Shown here: piece by piece, positions 1-7,637 of the stretch
Layout: each line of letters opens with the position of its first letter
Numbering within the stretch: position 1 is the stretch's first letter
DNA from: UBA6107 sp034430175
GTDB lineage: Bacteria; Chloroflexota; Anaerolineae; Anaerolineales; Anaerolineaceae
Assembly (NCBI GenBank): GCA_034430175.1
Contig: DAOUFI010000023.1
Span: 1-64,000 of the forward strand
Length of the DNA stretch: 64,000 nt
Direction: 5' to 3'
Notes under the pieces: generated by a model
The model's database searches: none
What the model saw: the letters and a program-made list of their open reading frames with translations, nothing else
Told to the model about the DNA's origin: nothing
Program-made: the position numbers and the translations under genes

Positions 1-749
1 GTGGAGAAGATCTTGTGCAGCGAGAAGACGTTGCAGATATCCGGGTTGCCGGGGTCGGTGCGCAGTTTGCGGTTGGGATCGGTGACCATGGTCTTGATGC
101 GCGCCAGCGTCTCTTCGGGGGTGGCGGCGATCTCGATCTCGTTGTTCAGGCTCTTGCTCATCTTGTTCACGCCGTCAGTGCCGATGATCTTGGGGAACTG
201 GGTGGCCTTCATCTGCGGCTCGATGAGCACATTGGTGCTGTAGCGGTAATTGAACGAGCGTACAGTCTCGCGGGTGAATTCAATATGCGGCGCCTGGTCG
301 ATGCCAACGGGGACGGTGTCGGCTTTGTAGAGTGCGATATCGGCGGCCATGAGCACGGGGTAACCCACCAGGCCGAGGTTGATGTTATGGGGGTTCTCGC
401 GGACTTTATCTTTAAATGTAGGAAGGTCCGTCAGCTTGCCTTCGGGGGTGACCATCGAGAGCATGGTGTACAGCTCGGTCACCTGCGGCACGTGCGATTG
501 CACGAAAACAGTGGATATCTTGGGATCGATGCCGGCAGCCAGCCAGTCGAGGGCCATTTCCAGGGTGTTCTGACGCAGATTCAGCGTGGTTTCCATGGTG
601 GTCAGGGCGTGCAGGTCAACGACGCAATAGATGCAGTCGTAATCCTCCTGCAGCTTGACGTAATTCTTGATGGCACCCAGGTAATTGCCCAGATGCTGAC
701 GCCCGGTGGGACGGGCCCCTGAAAAAACGCGACCTTTTTTGTTTGCCAT
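1..749 (-). CDS. trpS: Tryptophanyl-tRNA synthetase, N-terminal 249 residues (cut by window edge)
   Basis: Class I aminoacyl-tRNA synthetase that charges tRNA-Trp in the cytoplasm. The reverse strand reads from an ATG at 749 with no stop before the window edge, so the C-terminus lies outside. Visible landmarks are the HIGH-type signature TGRQHLGNY at residues 15-23 and the KMSKS loop, present as an exact KMSKS at 196-200. Between them are AADIALYKAD and the GIDQ segment of the TrpRS catalytic domain. It is divergent from the sugar transferase gene, 94 bp apart. The call is very secure; only the missing end is unknown. Confidence 0.96.
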   Translation of the reverse strand, partial: MANKKGRVFSGARPTGRQHLGNYLGAIKNYVKLQEDYDCIYCVVDLHALTTMETTLNLRQNTLEMALDWLAAGIDPKISTVFVQSHVPQVTELYTMLSMVTPEGKLTDLPTFKDKVRENPHNINLGLVGYPVLMAADIALYKADTVPVGIDQAPHIEFTRETVRSFNYRYSTNVLIEPQMKATQFPKIIGTDGVNKMSKSLNNEIEIAATPEETLARIKTMVTDPNRKLRTDPGNPDICNVFSLHKIFS

Positions 750-830
750 AATCAATCCTTGTTCTTCCTTGCGGTTCGGTATGGCGTTATTATATCTTAC
801 AAAATTCGAACCGGCTCCGCTTTTCTTTGG

Positions 831-836
831 TAAAAT
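831..836 (+). promoter_or_regulatory. Possible -10 box for a leaderless start
   Basis: TAAAAT ends 7 bases before the ATG at 844. That would put the transcription start at or next to the start codon, and no Shine-Dalgarno sequence is visible. No good -35 box is seen, so this is a weak call. It supports the start at 844 over the ATG at 835, which lies inside the box. Confidence 0.3.
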
Positions 837-843
837 GGCTTTG

Positions 844-1467
844 ATGGCAAATCTCCCGAAGCTCCCCGCGAGCAAACGCATTTTCGACCTTATCGTGTCT
901 TGCCTTGCGCTGATCATTCTCTCCCCTTTGATGCTGATCACGGCACTGGCGGTTTGGATCGGGCTGGGTTGGCCGGTGATCTTCGGGCAAAAACGGCCGG
1001 GATATCGGGCAAAGATCTTCACCATCTACAAATTCCGCACCATGCGCGACTTGCGCGACCGCGATGGCAGCCTGCTGCCCGACGCTGCACGCATGACGAA
1101 GCTGGGCAGGTTGATCCGTTCCACCAGCTTGGACGAACTGCCGGAGCTGTTCAACGTGCTCAAGGGGGAGATGAGCATCGTAGGCCCGCGTCCGTTGTTG
1201 ATCGCTTATCTTGACCGCTACACACCGGAGCAGAGCCGCCGTCACGACGTGCTCCCCGGCATCACCGGCTGGGCACAGGTGAACGGCCGCAATGCCCTCT
1301 CGTGGGAGGAGAAGTTTGCACTCGATGTGTGGTACGTCGATCACTGGTCGTTTTGGCTGGACATCAAGATCATTTTTATGTCTGTGGGGAAGGTGCTAAA
1401 GCGCGAAGCGATCAGCGCGCCCGGTGAAGCAACTTCGCCGGAATTCATGGGGACAAAGCAGAAGTAG
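844..1467 (+). CDS. Sugar transferase (monotopic phosphoglycosyl transferase, PglC/WcaJ C-terminal type)
   Basis: Probably transfers a phospho-sugar from a nucleotide sugar to undecaprenyl phosphate, the first membrane step of exopolysaccharide or O-unit synthesis. The 207-residue protein has the family layout: a basic N-terminus, one re-entrant hydrophobic segment (about 14-38), then KFRTM, DELPEL, the GPRPLL block and the PGITGWAQVNGR segment. It is the short form without the extra N-terminal membrane domain of WcaJ. It stands alone and divergent from trpS, about 13 kb from the exopolysaccharide operon at 15439-21757, which lacks an initiating transferase of its own; a functional link is plausible but inferred. 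The ATG at 835 is the alternative start. Confidence 0.9.
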   Translation: MANLPKLPASKRIFDLIVSCLALIILSPLMLITALAVWIGLGWPVIFGQKRPGYRAKIFTIYKFRTMRDLRDRDGSLLPDAARMTKLGRLIRSTSLDELPELFNVLKGEMSIVGPRPLLIAYLDRYTPEQSRRHDVLPGITGWAQVNGRNALSWEEKFALDVWYVDHWSFWLDIKIIFMSVGKVLKREAISAPGEATSPEFMGTKQK

Positions 1468-1509
1468 TGTAAGGGCACAGTAATTCAGTCGTGTTGGTTT
1501 TTTCTGTAA

Positions 1510-1548
1510 GGGCACGGCGTACCCTAACGGGTACTTTGTGCCGTGCCC
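1510..1548. repeat. Nested palindrome between convergent genes
   Basis: An outer inverted repeat GGGCACGGC (1510-1518) / GCCGTGCCC (1540-1548) encloses an inner one, GTACCC (1519-1524) / GGGTAC (1529-1534). A partial direct copy, GTAAGGGCACAG, starts near 1469. It lies between two convergent genes and may end transcription from both sides, though there is no clean U-run. A related GGGGCAC palindrome lies at 46122-46144. Confidence 0.65.
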
Positions 1549-1563
1549 CAACAAAAACAATTA

Positions 1564-2574
1564 CTATTGCACCGGCAGCGGTTCGAGCTCCCCCGAGGCC
1601 ACTTTGGCCGCGGTCTCGTTAAACAGTTCCAGCCGCGCCGGGGAGACGATCCCTTCGGTCACCTGGGTGAGGGTGATGGTGGCGCTGACCGCTTGGCCAC
1701 CCTGCCCGGCAAGGAGCTGAGGAAGCAGGGTTTTCAGCGAAGCGGCGATATCTTCGCCGAGTAGCACGTCCCAGGTCAGCCCTGTATCGGGAGATACCTC
1801 GGTGTAACTCACAAAAATGACGGATTCAAAATTCAATGGATGCGCGCTCACTCCATTGGCCACGGAGAGGTTGGCCGCGGCCGGGTCGATGAAGACCGCG
1901 CTCAGCCAGTCATCACCCAGGGTAGCCGCGTCGGCGCCCCAGGTGGCTTCGTCGCTGTTAACGGGTTCCGCGGCGATCGCCGGAAAACTTACCAGCGGAG
2001 CAAAATAAGCGTTGCATTTACCGCAAACGTAGCGCGCGCCGTTGGCGAAGGCATCAGAATAGGAATCACCCAAAGGGCCGTCGCTGGTCAACAAACCAGC
2101 CGCACGCCAGTCGTACGCCAGCAGCATGGTGATGTAACCGGCCATGAAGGCTTTGGCAGCCGGATCGGCTTTGATGGTTGACACGTTCCCGCCTGCGGTA
2201 AGTGAGCTGCTGCCGAGCACCACGAATTGGGTCGCCGGGGCCGCAGCACTGAGATCGGCGAGGTTGCCGGGGTCCGCGCTGAGAACGACGATCTTTGTCG
2301 CCTGTGTGATATCGGAACTTGTCAGCGCGGAGAGGGTACGGGTTTGCAATGAATTTGCTGCCGCGAAATCGTTGATGACCGCGGTTAAATCACTGCTGAT
2401 CGTTCCGCTGGCATCTACCAGAACGATCTCGGGAGGTAGGGTTGTGGCTGTGGCAGTAGCCGTGGGCATTTCAGGCGTGGCGGTCACTGTCGGCTTGCAG
2501 CCAGTCAGAATTGAGGAAAATATCAAGAGAAGTGAGATGATTACGTGTTTGATATTGATCGAATGTGCATCCAT
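1564..2574 (-). CDS. BMP-family-like lipoprotein
   Basis: A 336-residue exported lipoprotein: hydrophobic signal (about 9-24), lipobox ILTGC with Cys26, then a Thr-Ala-Pro linker and a soluble domain. The C-terminal part (TEGIVSPARLELFN, then AAKVASGE) and the middle AFMAGYITMLL resemble the basic membrane protein / PnrA substrate-binding fold, whose members bind nucleosides for ABC importers. No ABC permease or ATPase gene is adjacent, so it may be a stand-alone binding protein or have partners elsewhere. The family assignment rests on partial motif similarity; the lipoprotein call is firm. Confidence 0.65.
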   Translation of the reverse strand: MDAHSINIKHVIISLLLIFSSILTGCKPTVTATPEMPTATATATTLPPEIVLVDASGTISSDLTAVINDFAAANSLQTRTLSALTSSDITQATKIVVLSADPGNLADLSAAAPATQFVVLGSSSLTAGGNVSTIKADPAAKAFMAGYITMLLAYDWRAAGLLTSDGPLGDSYSDAFANGARYVCGKCNAYFAPLVSFPAIAAEPVNSDEATWGADAATLGDDWLSAVFIDPAAANLSVANGVSAHPLNFESVIFVSYTEVSPDTGLTWDVLLGEDIAASLKTLLPQLLAGQGGQAVSATITLTQVTEGIVSPARLELFNETAAKVASGELEPLPVQ

Positions 2575-2614
2575 GCAGCAATTTTACCCGTGTTTTTATT
2601 ATTTCTGGTTGTAT

Positions 2615-2620
2615 TATAAT
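2615..2620 (+). promoter_or_regulatory. -10 box TATAAT, leaderless arrangement
   Basis: A perfect TATAAT ends 6 bases before the ATG at 2627, with no Shine-Dalgarno sequence. Transcription would begin at about the start codon. A convincing -35 box is not visible. The same geometry is found before the gene at 35709. Confidence 0.5.
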
Positions 2621-2626
2621 TAACAA

Positions 2627-3097
2627 ATGTTGGATATTCAGTTCCCCTCGCAAAAGCCGTTCCATCTTCAATACCTGGTGTGCGACATCAACGGCACACT
2701 CACCTTCGATGGAAAATTGATCGAAGGCGTTCAACCCATCCTCAACGAGCTAAAAAATGTGCTTGAGATCCATTTGCTCAGCGCCGACACGCTTGGTAAA
2801 GCGGATGAAATTGCCACCCTGCTGGACGTGCGCTTGACCAGGATCGTGCCAGGGAATGAAGCCAGGCAAAAAACCGCCTTTGTTCGCACACTTGGTGCCA
2901 AAAATGTGATTGCCCTGGGTCAGGGCGCCAACGACGCGCTCATGCTCAAGCAGGCCGCGTTGGGGATCTGCGTTCTGTCTCCTGAGGGTACGGCCGCAGC
3001 CGCACTCGCCGCAGCCGATCTGGTTGCGCCGGATATCCTGACCGCGCTGGGGCTGCTGCAGCATCCGACGCGGATCGTGGCCACATTGAGGAAATGA
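2627..3097 (+). CDS. HAD-superfamily protein related to soluble P-type ATPase-like phosphatases
   Basis: A 156-residue single-domain HAD protein without a cap. Motif I reads CDINGTLTFDG (about 19-29): the nucleophile Asp is present but the usual second Asp is Asn, as in P-type-ATPase-like small HADs (COG4087-like, from memory). Motif II is LLSAD (about 50-54); the motif IV region is GQGANDALML, where the usual second Asp of GDGxND is also replaced. The stop overlaps the next start (ATGA at 3094-3097), so the two are probably translationally coupled. The substrate is unknown. Confidence 0.75.
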   Translation: MLDIQFPSQKPFHLQYLVCDINGTLTFDGKLIEGVQPILNELKNVLEIHLLSADTLGKADEIATLLDVRLTRIVPGNEARQKTAFVRTLGAKNVIALGQGANDALMLKQAALGICVLSPEGTAAAALAAADLVAPDILTALGLLQHPTRIVATLRK

Positions 3098-4317
3098 TGA
3101 GCGATAACCCTGACGATTTTTCACAGTGGGAGTCGAAAAGCCAGATCAGCGAGGCGCGCAGGCGCCGTCATCGCCAGGGATTCACGCTGCCTACCAAGGG
3201 TGACCGGGCCGCATTGATGGCCGAGGTGGCCGAACGCCTGACCGCGAAAGCCGACTACTTTATCTATTCGCTGCTTTGTGCCGGTGTATTAATTATTGCC
3301 ATTCTCAGCGACTCGCCAGCGATCTACATCCTGGCAGCGCTGCTTGCACCGTTCATGGCGCCGATGGTGGGGTTGGGCTTTGCCACGGTGGTTGGTTCTC
3401 CGCGATTCTTCCTCCAGAGTCTGACAAGCTTCCTGATTGGCAGTCTGTTCGTTTTTGGCGGCGGCGCGATCGCGGGTTGGATCTCCAAATTGATGCCATC
3501 GCCAACTTTTACCCAGGTACAGTATCACAGTAAATTTACCATTCCCGATTTTATTCTGCTGACTATTGGTATGTTGTTGGCGATCTATATCACGGTCAAA
3601 GCGCCAAAAAATCGCTCCTTAGTGGCAAGCGTCGCGCTGGCGTATGAGCTCTACCTGCCCATTGGTGTCGCCGGTTTTGGCCTCACCAGTGGCGTCACCG
3701 GGCTTTTCCCCGAAGGGTTGGAATTGGTGGGCATTTACCTGGCCTGGCTCATTTTTATCGGTACTCTCTTCCTGGCCATTCTGAAGATCAAACCATTCAC
3801 TTTCTTTGGCTATTTCCTCACCGCCATCATTCTGGCTGGCGCTGTATACGTGCTGCTGTCGAATTCCGCCATTGGATCCTCGGTCAAGCAGCAAATGAAC
3901 GTAAGCACTCCCACAGCAACCTTGACCGAGACTCCCCAACCGGGGATCGTGGTGGAGGTGACCCCAACTCCCACGCTCACACCGAAGCCAGGAATCGTGT
4001 TCGTCAATACAGAGACCCCAACGCCCACGATGACCTTCATTCCCACCGACGCGCCGACCGAGACGATCACGCCAAAACCGACGCCTGTGATGGCGAGAGT
4101 TTATTGCAGCACTCCGGAAGTACCCAGTGTTAACATGCGCAAATCACCGGGCGGGGAATATTTGCGCCTGGTTCCAGTAGGTACGCTTGTGGAAATCATC
4201 GGGGAAGAAGTCTACAATAACCAGATCTGGGTGAATGTAAGAATCGTTGAAACTGGTGAGGAAGGCTGGATTGTTAAATCATTATTGCAGACAGCCACTC
4301 CTCAGGGAAACTGGTAA
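3094..4317 (+). CDS. Membrane protein with DUF389-like core and C-terminal SH3b domain
   Basis: Residues 1-45 are a charged cytosolic tail rich in Arg. About six membrane segments follow (50-265), including the ALLAPFMAPMVGLG stretch typical of DUF389-like proteins. A Thr-Pro rich extracytoplasmic linker (270-340) leads to a bacterial SH3 domain (about 341-400: NMRKSPGG, then LVPVGTLVEIIGE and GEEGWIVKSLL). SH3b domains usually bind peptidoglycan or cell-surface polymer, so the protein may tether membrane and wall. It overlaps the HAD gene by 4 bp. Function is not known; the domain layout is read directly from the sequence. Confidence 0.75.
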   Translation: MMSDNPDDFSQWESKSQISEARRRRHRQGFTLPTKGDRAALMAEVAERLTAKADYFIYSLLCAGVLIIAILSDSPAIYILAALLAPFMAPMVGLGFATVVGSPRFFLQSLTSFLIGSLFVFGGGAIAGWISKLMPSPTFTQVQYHSKFTIPDFILLTIGMLLAIYITVKAPKNRSLVASVALAYELYLPIGVAGFGLTSGVTGLFPEGLELVGIYLAWLIFIGTLFLAILKIKPFTFFGYFLTAIILAGAVYVLLSNSAIGSSVKQQMNVSTPTATLTETPQPGIVVEVTPTPTLTPKPGIVFVNTETPTPTMTFIPTDAPTETITPKPTPVMARVYCSTPEVPSVNMRKSPGGEYLRLVPVGTLVEIIGEEVYNNQIWVNVRIVETGEEGWIVKSLLQTATPQGNW

Positions 4318-4386
4318 AATAGAGGCTCGGAAGTTCGTGCGCGCATTCCCTTTGCGCGCATTCATTTTGAAAATTGGAGATTGCGC

Positions 4387-5847
4387 ATGACAATCCACTT
4401 TGGCACTGATGGTTGGAGAGCCGTTATCTCGGATTCTTTTACGTTTGAAAACGTGCGTCTGGTAGCCCAGGCGATCGCTGACGCGGTCGATTCGGGTTCA
4501 TGGACGAATGGGACAGTTTTTGAAGTTCCCCCTGAACCCCACACGATGGTGGTGGGTTATGATACCCGTTTTCTTTCGGACAGATACGCCATTGAGGTAG
4601 CCCGCGTTTTGGCCGCCAATGGCTATACGGTTTATCTCTCCCAGTCAGACGCCCCAACCCCCGTGATCTCGTATGCGGTGAAGAACCTGCACGCTATCGG
4701 TGGCGTGATGATCACGGCCTCGCACAACGCGCCACGTTATAATGGAATCAAGCTTAAATCAGCTTTGGGCAATTCCGCCCTGCCGGAACAATGCCGCCGC
4801 GTCGAGGTTTACCTGAACGACAACGAGGCACGCGCGCGCGGACCTAATTTGATGGATTTCGAGCACGCCCGCGAGCAAGGGCTTATCCGCAAGTTCAATC
4901 CTATCCCCGCGTATTACGATCACCTGCGCACCCTCATTGATTTTGATACAATCGCCGAAAACCCGCAGAAATTCGTCATCGATTCGATGTACGGTTCAGG
5001 GCGTGGCGTTATCCGCGGTATTTTACAGGGTTCTGGCTGTGAGATCCAGGAGATTCGCGGTGAGATGAACCCGGGCTTTGGAGGGGTGCATCCTGAACCT
5101 ATTGCCAGATACCTCACTCCATTAGCTGGCGCCATTGGCATCGGCATGGGCAATTTTGGTCTGGCAACCGACGGCGACGCCGACCGTATTGGCGCCATGG
5201 ACGAGCGTGGCAACTTTGTCGATCCACACAAAATCATGGCCATGGCACTGCGCCACCTGGTGGAAAAACGCGGCATGACCGGCGCTGTGGTGCGCACGGT
5301 TTCTACCACGCGCATGATCGATCGATTGGCAAAGCAATACGGTTTGAAACTCTATGAGACTCCGGTCGGGTTTAACCATATTGCTGATTACATGATGAAG
5401 GAAGACGTGCTCATTGGTGGTGAAGAATCCGGTGGTATTTCATTCAAGGGGCACATCCCTGAGGGCGACGGCCCCATCATGGGCTTGCTCTTGGTCGAGA
5501 TGATTGCCGCGGCGAAAACCTCGCTCTATGAAATGGTGGAAGACCTGCAGAAATCTGTTGGCCCCGTGGTTTACGAACGTACCGATCTGCGCCTCAAAGC
5601 CCCGGTCGCCAAAGAGAAGATGACAAAAAAATTACAGGATGAAGCTCCCCAGAGCATCGGCGGAGAAAGCGTCGTCGAGGTGAGCGTGCAGGACGGTGTT
5701 AAATACATCCTGGCTGACGATTCCTGGCTGCTCATTCGTCCCTCCGGTACTGAGCCCGTACTGCGAGTCTACGCTGAAGGTCGTTCTGAGGATATGATGA
5801 AAGCCCTTCTGAAATACGGTGAAGGTATTGCGGCAAGCATCGCATGA
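4387..5847 (+). CDS. Phosphoglucomutase/phosphomannomutase family enzyme
   Basis: Interconverts hexose 1- and 6-phosphates through a phosphoserine, feeding nucleotide-sugar synthesis in the cytoplasm. The 486-residue protein has all four alpha-D-phosphohexomutase blocks: the N-terminal FGTDGWR, the active-site loop ITASHNAPRYNG with Ser112 (Ala replaces the more usual Pro after Asn), the metal loop DGDADRIG, the sugar-binding loop GGEESGG and the C-terminal phosphate site RPSGTEPVLRVY. GGAGA at 4376 favours the ATG at 4387 over a TTG at 4381. Whether glucose, mannose or glucosamine phosphate is preferred cannot be told from the motifs. Confidence 0.93.
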   Translation: MTIHFGTDGWRAVISDSFTFENVRLVAQAIADAVDSGSWTNGTVFEVPPEPHTMVVGYDTRFLSDRYAIEVARVLAANGYTVYLSQSDAPTPVISYAVKNLHAIGGVMITASHNAPRYNGIKLKSALGNSALPEQCRRVEVYLNDNEARARGPNLMDFEHAREQGLIRKFNPIPAYYDHLRTLIDFDTIAENPQKFVIDSMYGSGRGVIRGILQGSGCEIQEIRGEMNPGFGGVHPEPIARYLTPLAGAIGIGMGNFGLATDGDADRIGAMDERGNFVDPHKIMAMALRHLVEKRGMTGAVVRTVSTTRMIDRLAKQYGLKLYETPVGFNHIADYMMKEDVLIGGEESGGISFKGHIPEGDGPIMGLLLVEMIAAAKTSLYEMVEDLQKSVGPVVYERTDLRLKAPVAKEKMTKKLQDEAPQSIGGESVVEVSVQDGVKYILADDSWLLIRPSGTEPVLRVYAEGRSEDMMKALLKYGEGIAASIA

Positions 5848-5865
5848 TTTAAATACAACAAATCA

Positions 5866-5896
5866 AAAAGGCGTCCAAAGGTAATGGACGCCTTTA
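5866..5896 (+). terminator. Hairpin terminator
   Basis: Arms AAAGGCGTCCA and TGGACGCCTTT around an 8-base loop. A-rich on the left and T-rich on the right, so it could serve both the phosphohexomutase gene and the convergent gene at 5913. Confidence 0.8.
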
Positions 5897-5912
5897 TTGT
5901 TTCAATCGTGGA

Positions 5913-6509
5913 TCAGTGAGAAGTGCGCAGTTTGCGGGCGAGGAAGACCACCGCGATCAGGACTGCGGCCAACCCGACCATGCCCGGGAGGCCAACTTCG
6001 TCAGCGAAGCCACTTTCCGGAAGGGCTGTGGCTACTGGAGTGGAGGTGGCGTTTCCACCACCGCCCTGTGCGAGTGCCATTTGGGTTTGCAGCGCCTGGA
6101 CGGTTGCCTGGTCGTTCGCCGATAACGCCGATTCACCACCTGCCGGTGTGCTGGTGGCCAGCACGACAAGCGGCGTCTTGGTGGGTAGGATGGGAGTGTT
6201 GGTGATGGCCGGGGTTGCCGTGGCTGCGTTTTGGATAGCCAGCGCGGTGGCAGCCATGGCTGTGGCGGTGTTGGCTGCGTTGATGCGGGCGGCCGCTTCA
6301 AGCTGACTGTTGCGTGATTGCTGCATGATGCTCGGAGCCACCAACAAAAGCAGGACGATCGCCAAAACCATGATGGCCAGGATGACACCCACCGCTATGA
6401 TAAAGTTGCGGTTAGACGGCTTGTTCGATGGAGAAACAGGGGGGGTGGGTTCTCCCAATGGTTCCATCTCGGGTTCGAATTGTTCTTCGTCAAAACTGTT
6501 GAGTGCCAT
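5913..6509 (-). CDS. Surface protein with one internal TM, Thr/Ala-rich stalk and C-terminal LPESG-TM-basic tail
   Basis: 198 residues. A Pro/Glu-rich cytosolic start (1-33), a strong TM (about 35-62), a low-complexity Ala/Thr and Thr-Pro stalk (70-160), then LPESG followed by a second hydrophobic stretch and RKLRTSH at the end. The last part imitates a sortase signal (LPxxG, TM, basic tail), but no sortase is in the window and a plain TM anchor is just as possible. Unrecognised family. It lies just downstream of, and in the same direction as, the seven-gene cluster (28 bp from the stop of the gene at 6538), so it could be its last member. Confidence 0.65.
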   Translation of the reverse strand: MALNSFDEEQFEPEMEPLGEPTPPVSPSNKPSNRNFIIAVGVILAIMVLAIVLLLLVAPSIMQQSRNSQLEAAARINAANTATAMAATALAIQNAATATPAITNTPILPTKTPLVVLATSTPAGGESALSANDQATVQALQTQMALAQGGGGNATSTPVATALPESGFADEVGLPGMVGLAAVLIAVVFLARKLRTSH

Positions 6510-6537
6510 GGTATCTTCTCCTTATCCGGCTTCGGTC

Positions 6538-7599
6538 CTAATTGGTGAAACCGATCACGTCCAGGTTTGCGACCGGGATTGTCTTTCGTTCATTATTATC
6601 CATTATTATACTGGCAGCAGCAACCTTTAAACCATTCGGCAAGGTGACTGTGCCGGGGAGGATTCGTTCGATCTTACCTGTTTGACCTATGTATGGGTCG
6701 GCATGAATGCGAACGAGCTGCCCGGAGGTAAACATTTTAGCAGAGGCACTGTTTTGGTCTTCAACAGGCTCGCAGACGATGATCTCAGGTTTTTGTGGCA
6801 TTAAGCCAGTGATGGTTTCAGCGTTGATGATGCATTCCTTATTTGCCAGGGAGAACAGTAATTTCCAACTGGCCGAATTCATCCCGGCAGTGCCAAAGCC
6901 GTCGAGTAATAAGATGGGGTAAGGTTGTTTAATTGCCAGATCGCGCATAAAGGCGGGCATGGTACCCAACACCAACCCGGCGACTGGCAGCATGGCTGCT
7001 TGAGCCAGAATATCTGGTTGGCTGCAGGTGCCTCCCACCAGCACGGAGCCGCGAGCGGTCACTTCGAGGCTGCTGAACACGATTTCGTCCGCGCGCGAAT
7101 CCGTTTTACAGATAATCGGCCCTGAACCTGTCAGCCCGTTACCCCAGGCTGCTTCGAGGATGGCACCGCTGGTTTCAATGACCACCCCGTGGTCGGGGAG
7201 CACATCCACGATGGTGCCGGGATAAAGCGCGTTAAGCGATATCGAATTAGCTTCCGTTTCGATCAGCACCAGACCATCACGGATGGAGATGACTTTGCCG
7301 GGTTTGGGGGTGCGAATGATCCTGGAAAACACCCCGCCAGTTTCAGCGATGATGTCATGTTCACCGAGTGTTTCACCCGCGTTGCGTTTTATGTAGGAAG
7401 CGGCCAATTTGGGGTCCGCGAGGCCGAATGCCTGTACCACGTCAATTAAAATGTGATGCGCTGGCAGGGTGGCTTCGGCGACGATGTCCTTTTCGTTTAC
7501 CTTTTGACCTCTGCGAACGGTCACAGTACCGTTGATCGGTAAAACCCGGTTACGGTGTACCTTTATGGCGGGTGAGATTTGTGCAAACGAGGCGAGCAT
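6538..7599 (-). CDS. Uncharacterised 353-residue protein with C-terminal KOW-like segment, partner of MutL-type ATPase
   Basis: No signal peptide and no membrane segment. The N-terminal half is beta-rich, with Gly-turn motifs such as GTVTVRRGQKV and PKPGKVISIRDG that resemble barrel-sandwich or biotinyl-like folds. A central alpha/beta part (about 185-290) contains GGTCSQPD and PILLLDGFGTAGM. The C-terminus, with YIGQTGKIERI then LPNGLKV and VPVANLDVI, resembles a KOW barrel. It follows the MutL-type gene by 38 bp, with GGAGAAAAA before the ATG. Function unknown; the fixed partnership suggests a cytosolic subunit of the same complex. Confidence 0.7.
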   Translation of the reverse strand: MLASFAQISPAIKVHRNRVLPINGTVTVRRGQKVNEKDIVAEATLPAHHILIDVVQAFGLADPKLAASYIKRNAGETLGEHDIIAETGGVFSRIIRTPKPGKVISIRDGLVLIETEANSISLNALYPGTIVDVLPDHGVVIETSGAILEAAWGNGLTGSGPIICKTDSRADEIVFSSLEVTARGSVLVGGTCSQPDILAQAAMLPVAGLVLGTMPAFMRDLAIKQPYPILLLDGFGTAGMNSASWKLLFSLANKECIINAETITGLMPQKPEIIVCEPVEDQNSASAKMFTSGQLVRIHADPYIGQTGKIERILPGTVTLPNGLKVAAASIIMDNNERKTIPVANLDVIGFTN

Positions 7600-7637
7600 T
7601 TTTTCTCCTGATGCGTTCGTTGCAATTATTGTACCAA

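Noticed and set aside
15..722. Long plus-strand open frame (235 codons) at the left edge
   Set aside because: It is the antisense shadow of trpS, whose HLGN and KMSKS motifs are exact on the minus strand.
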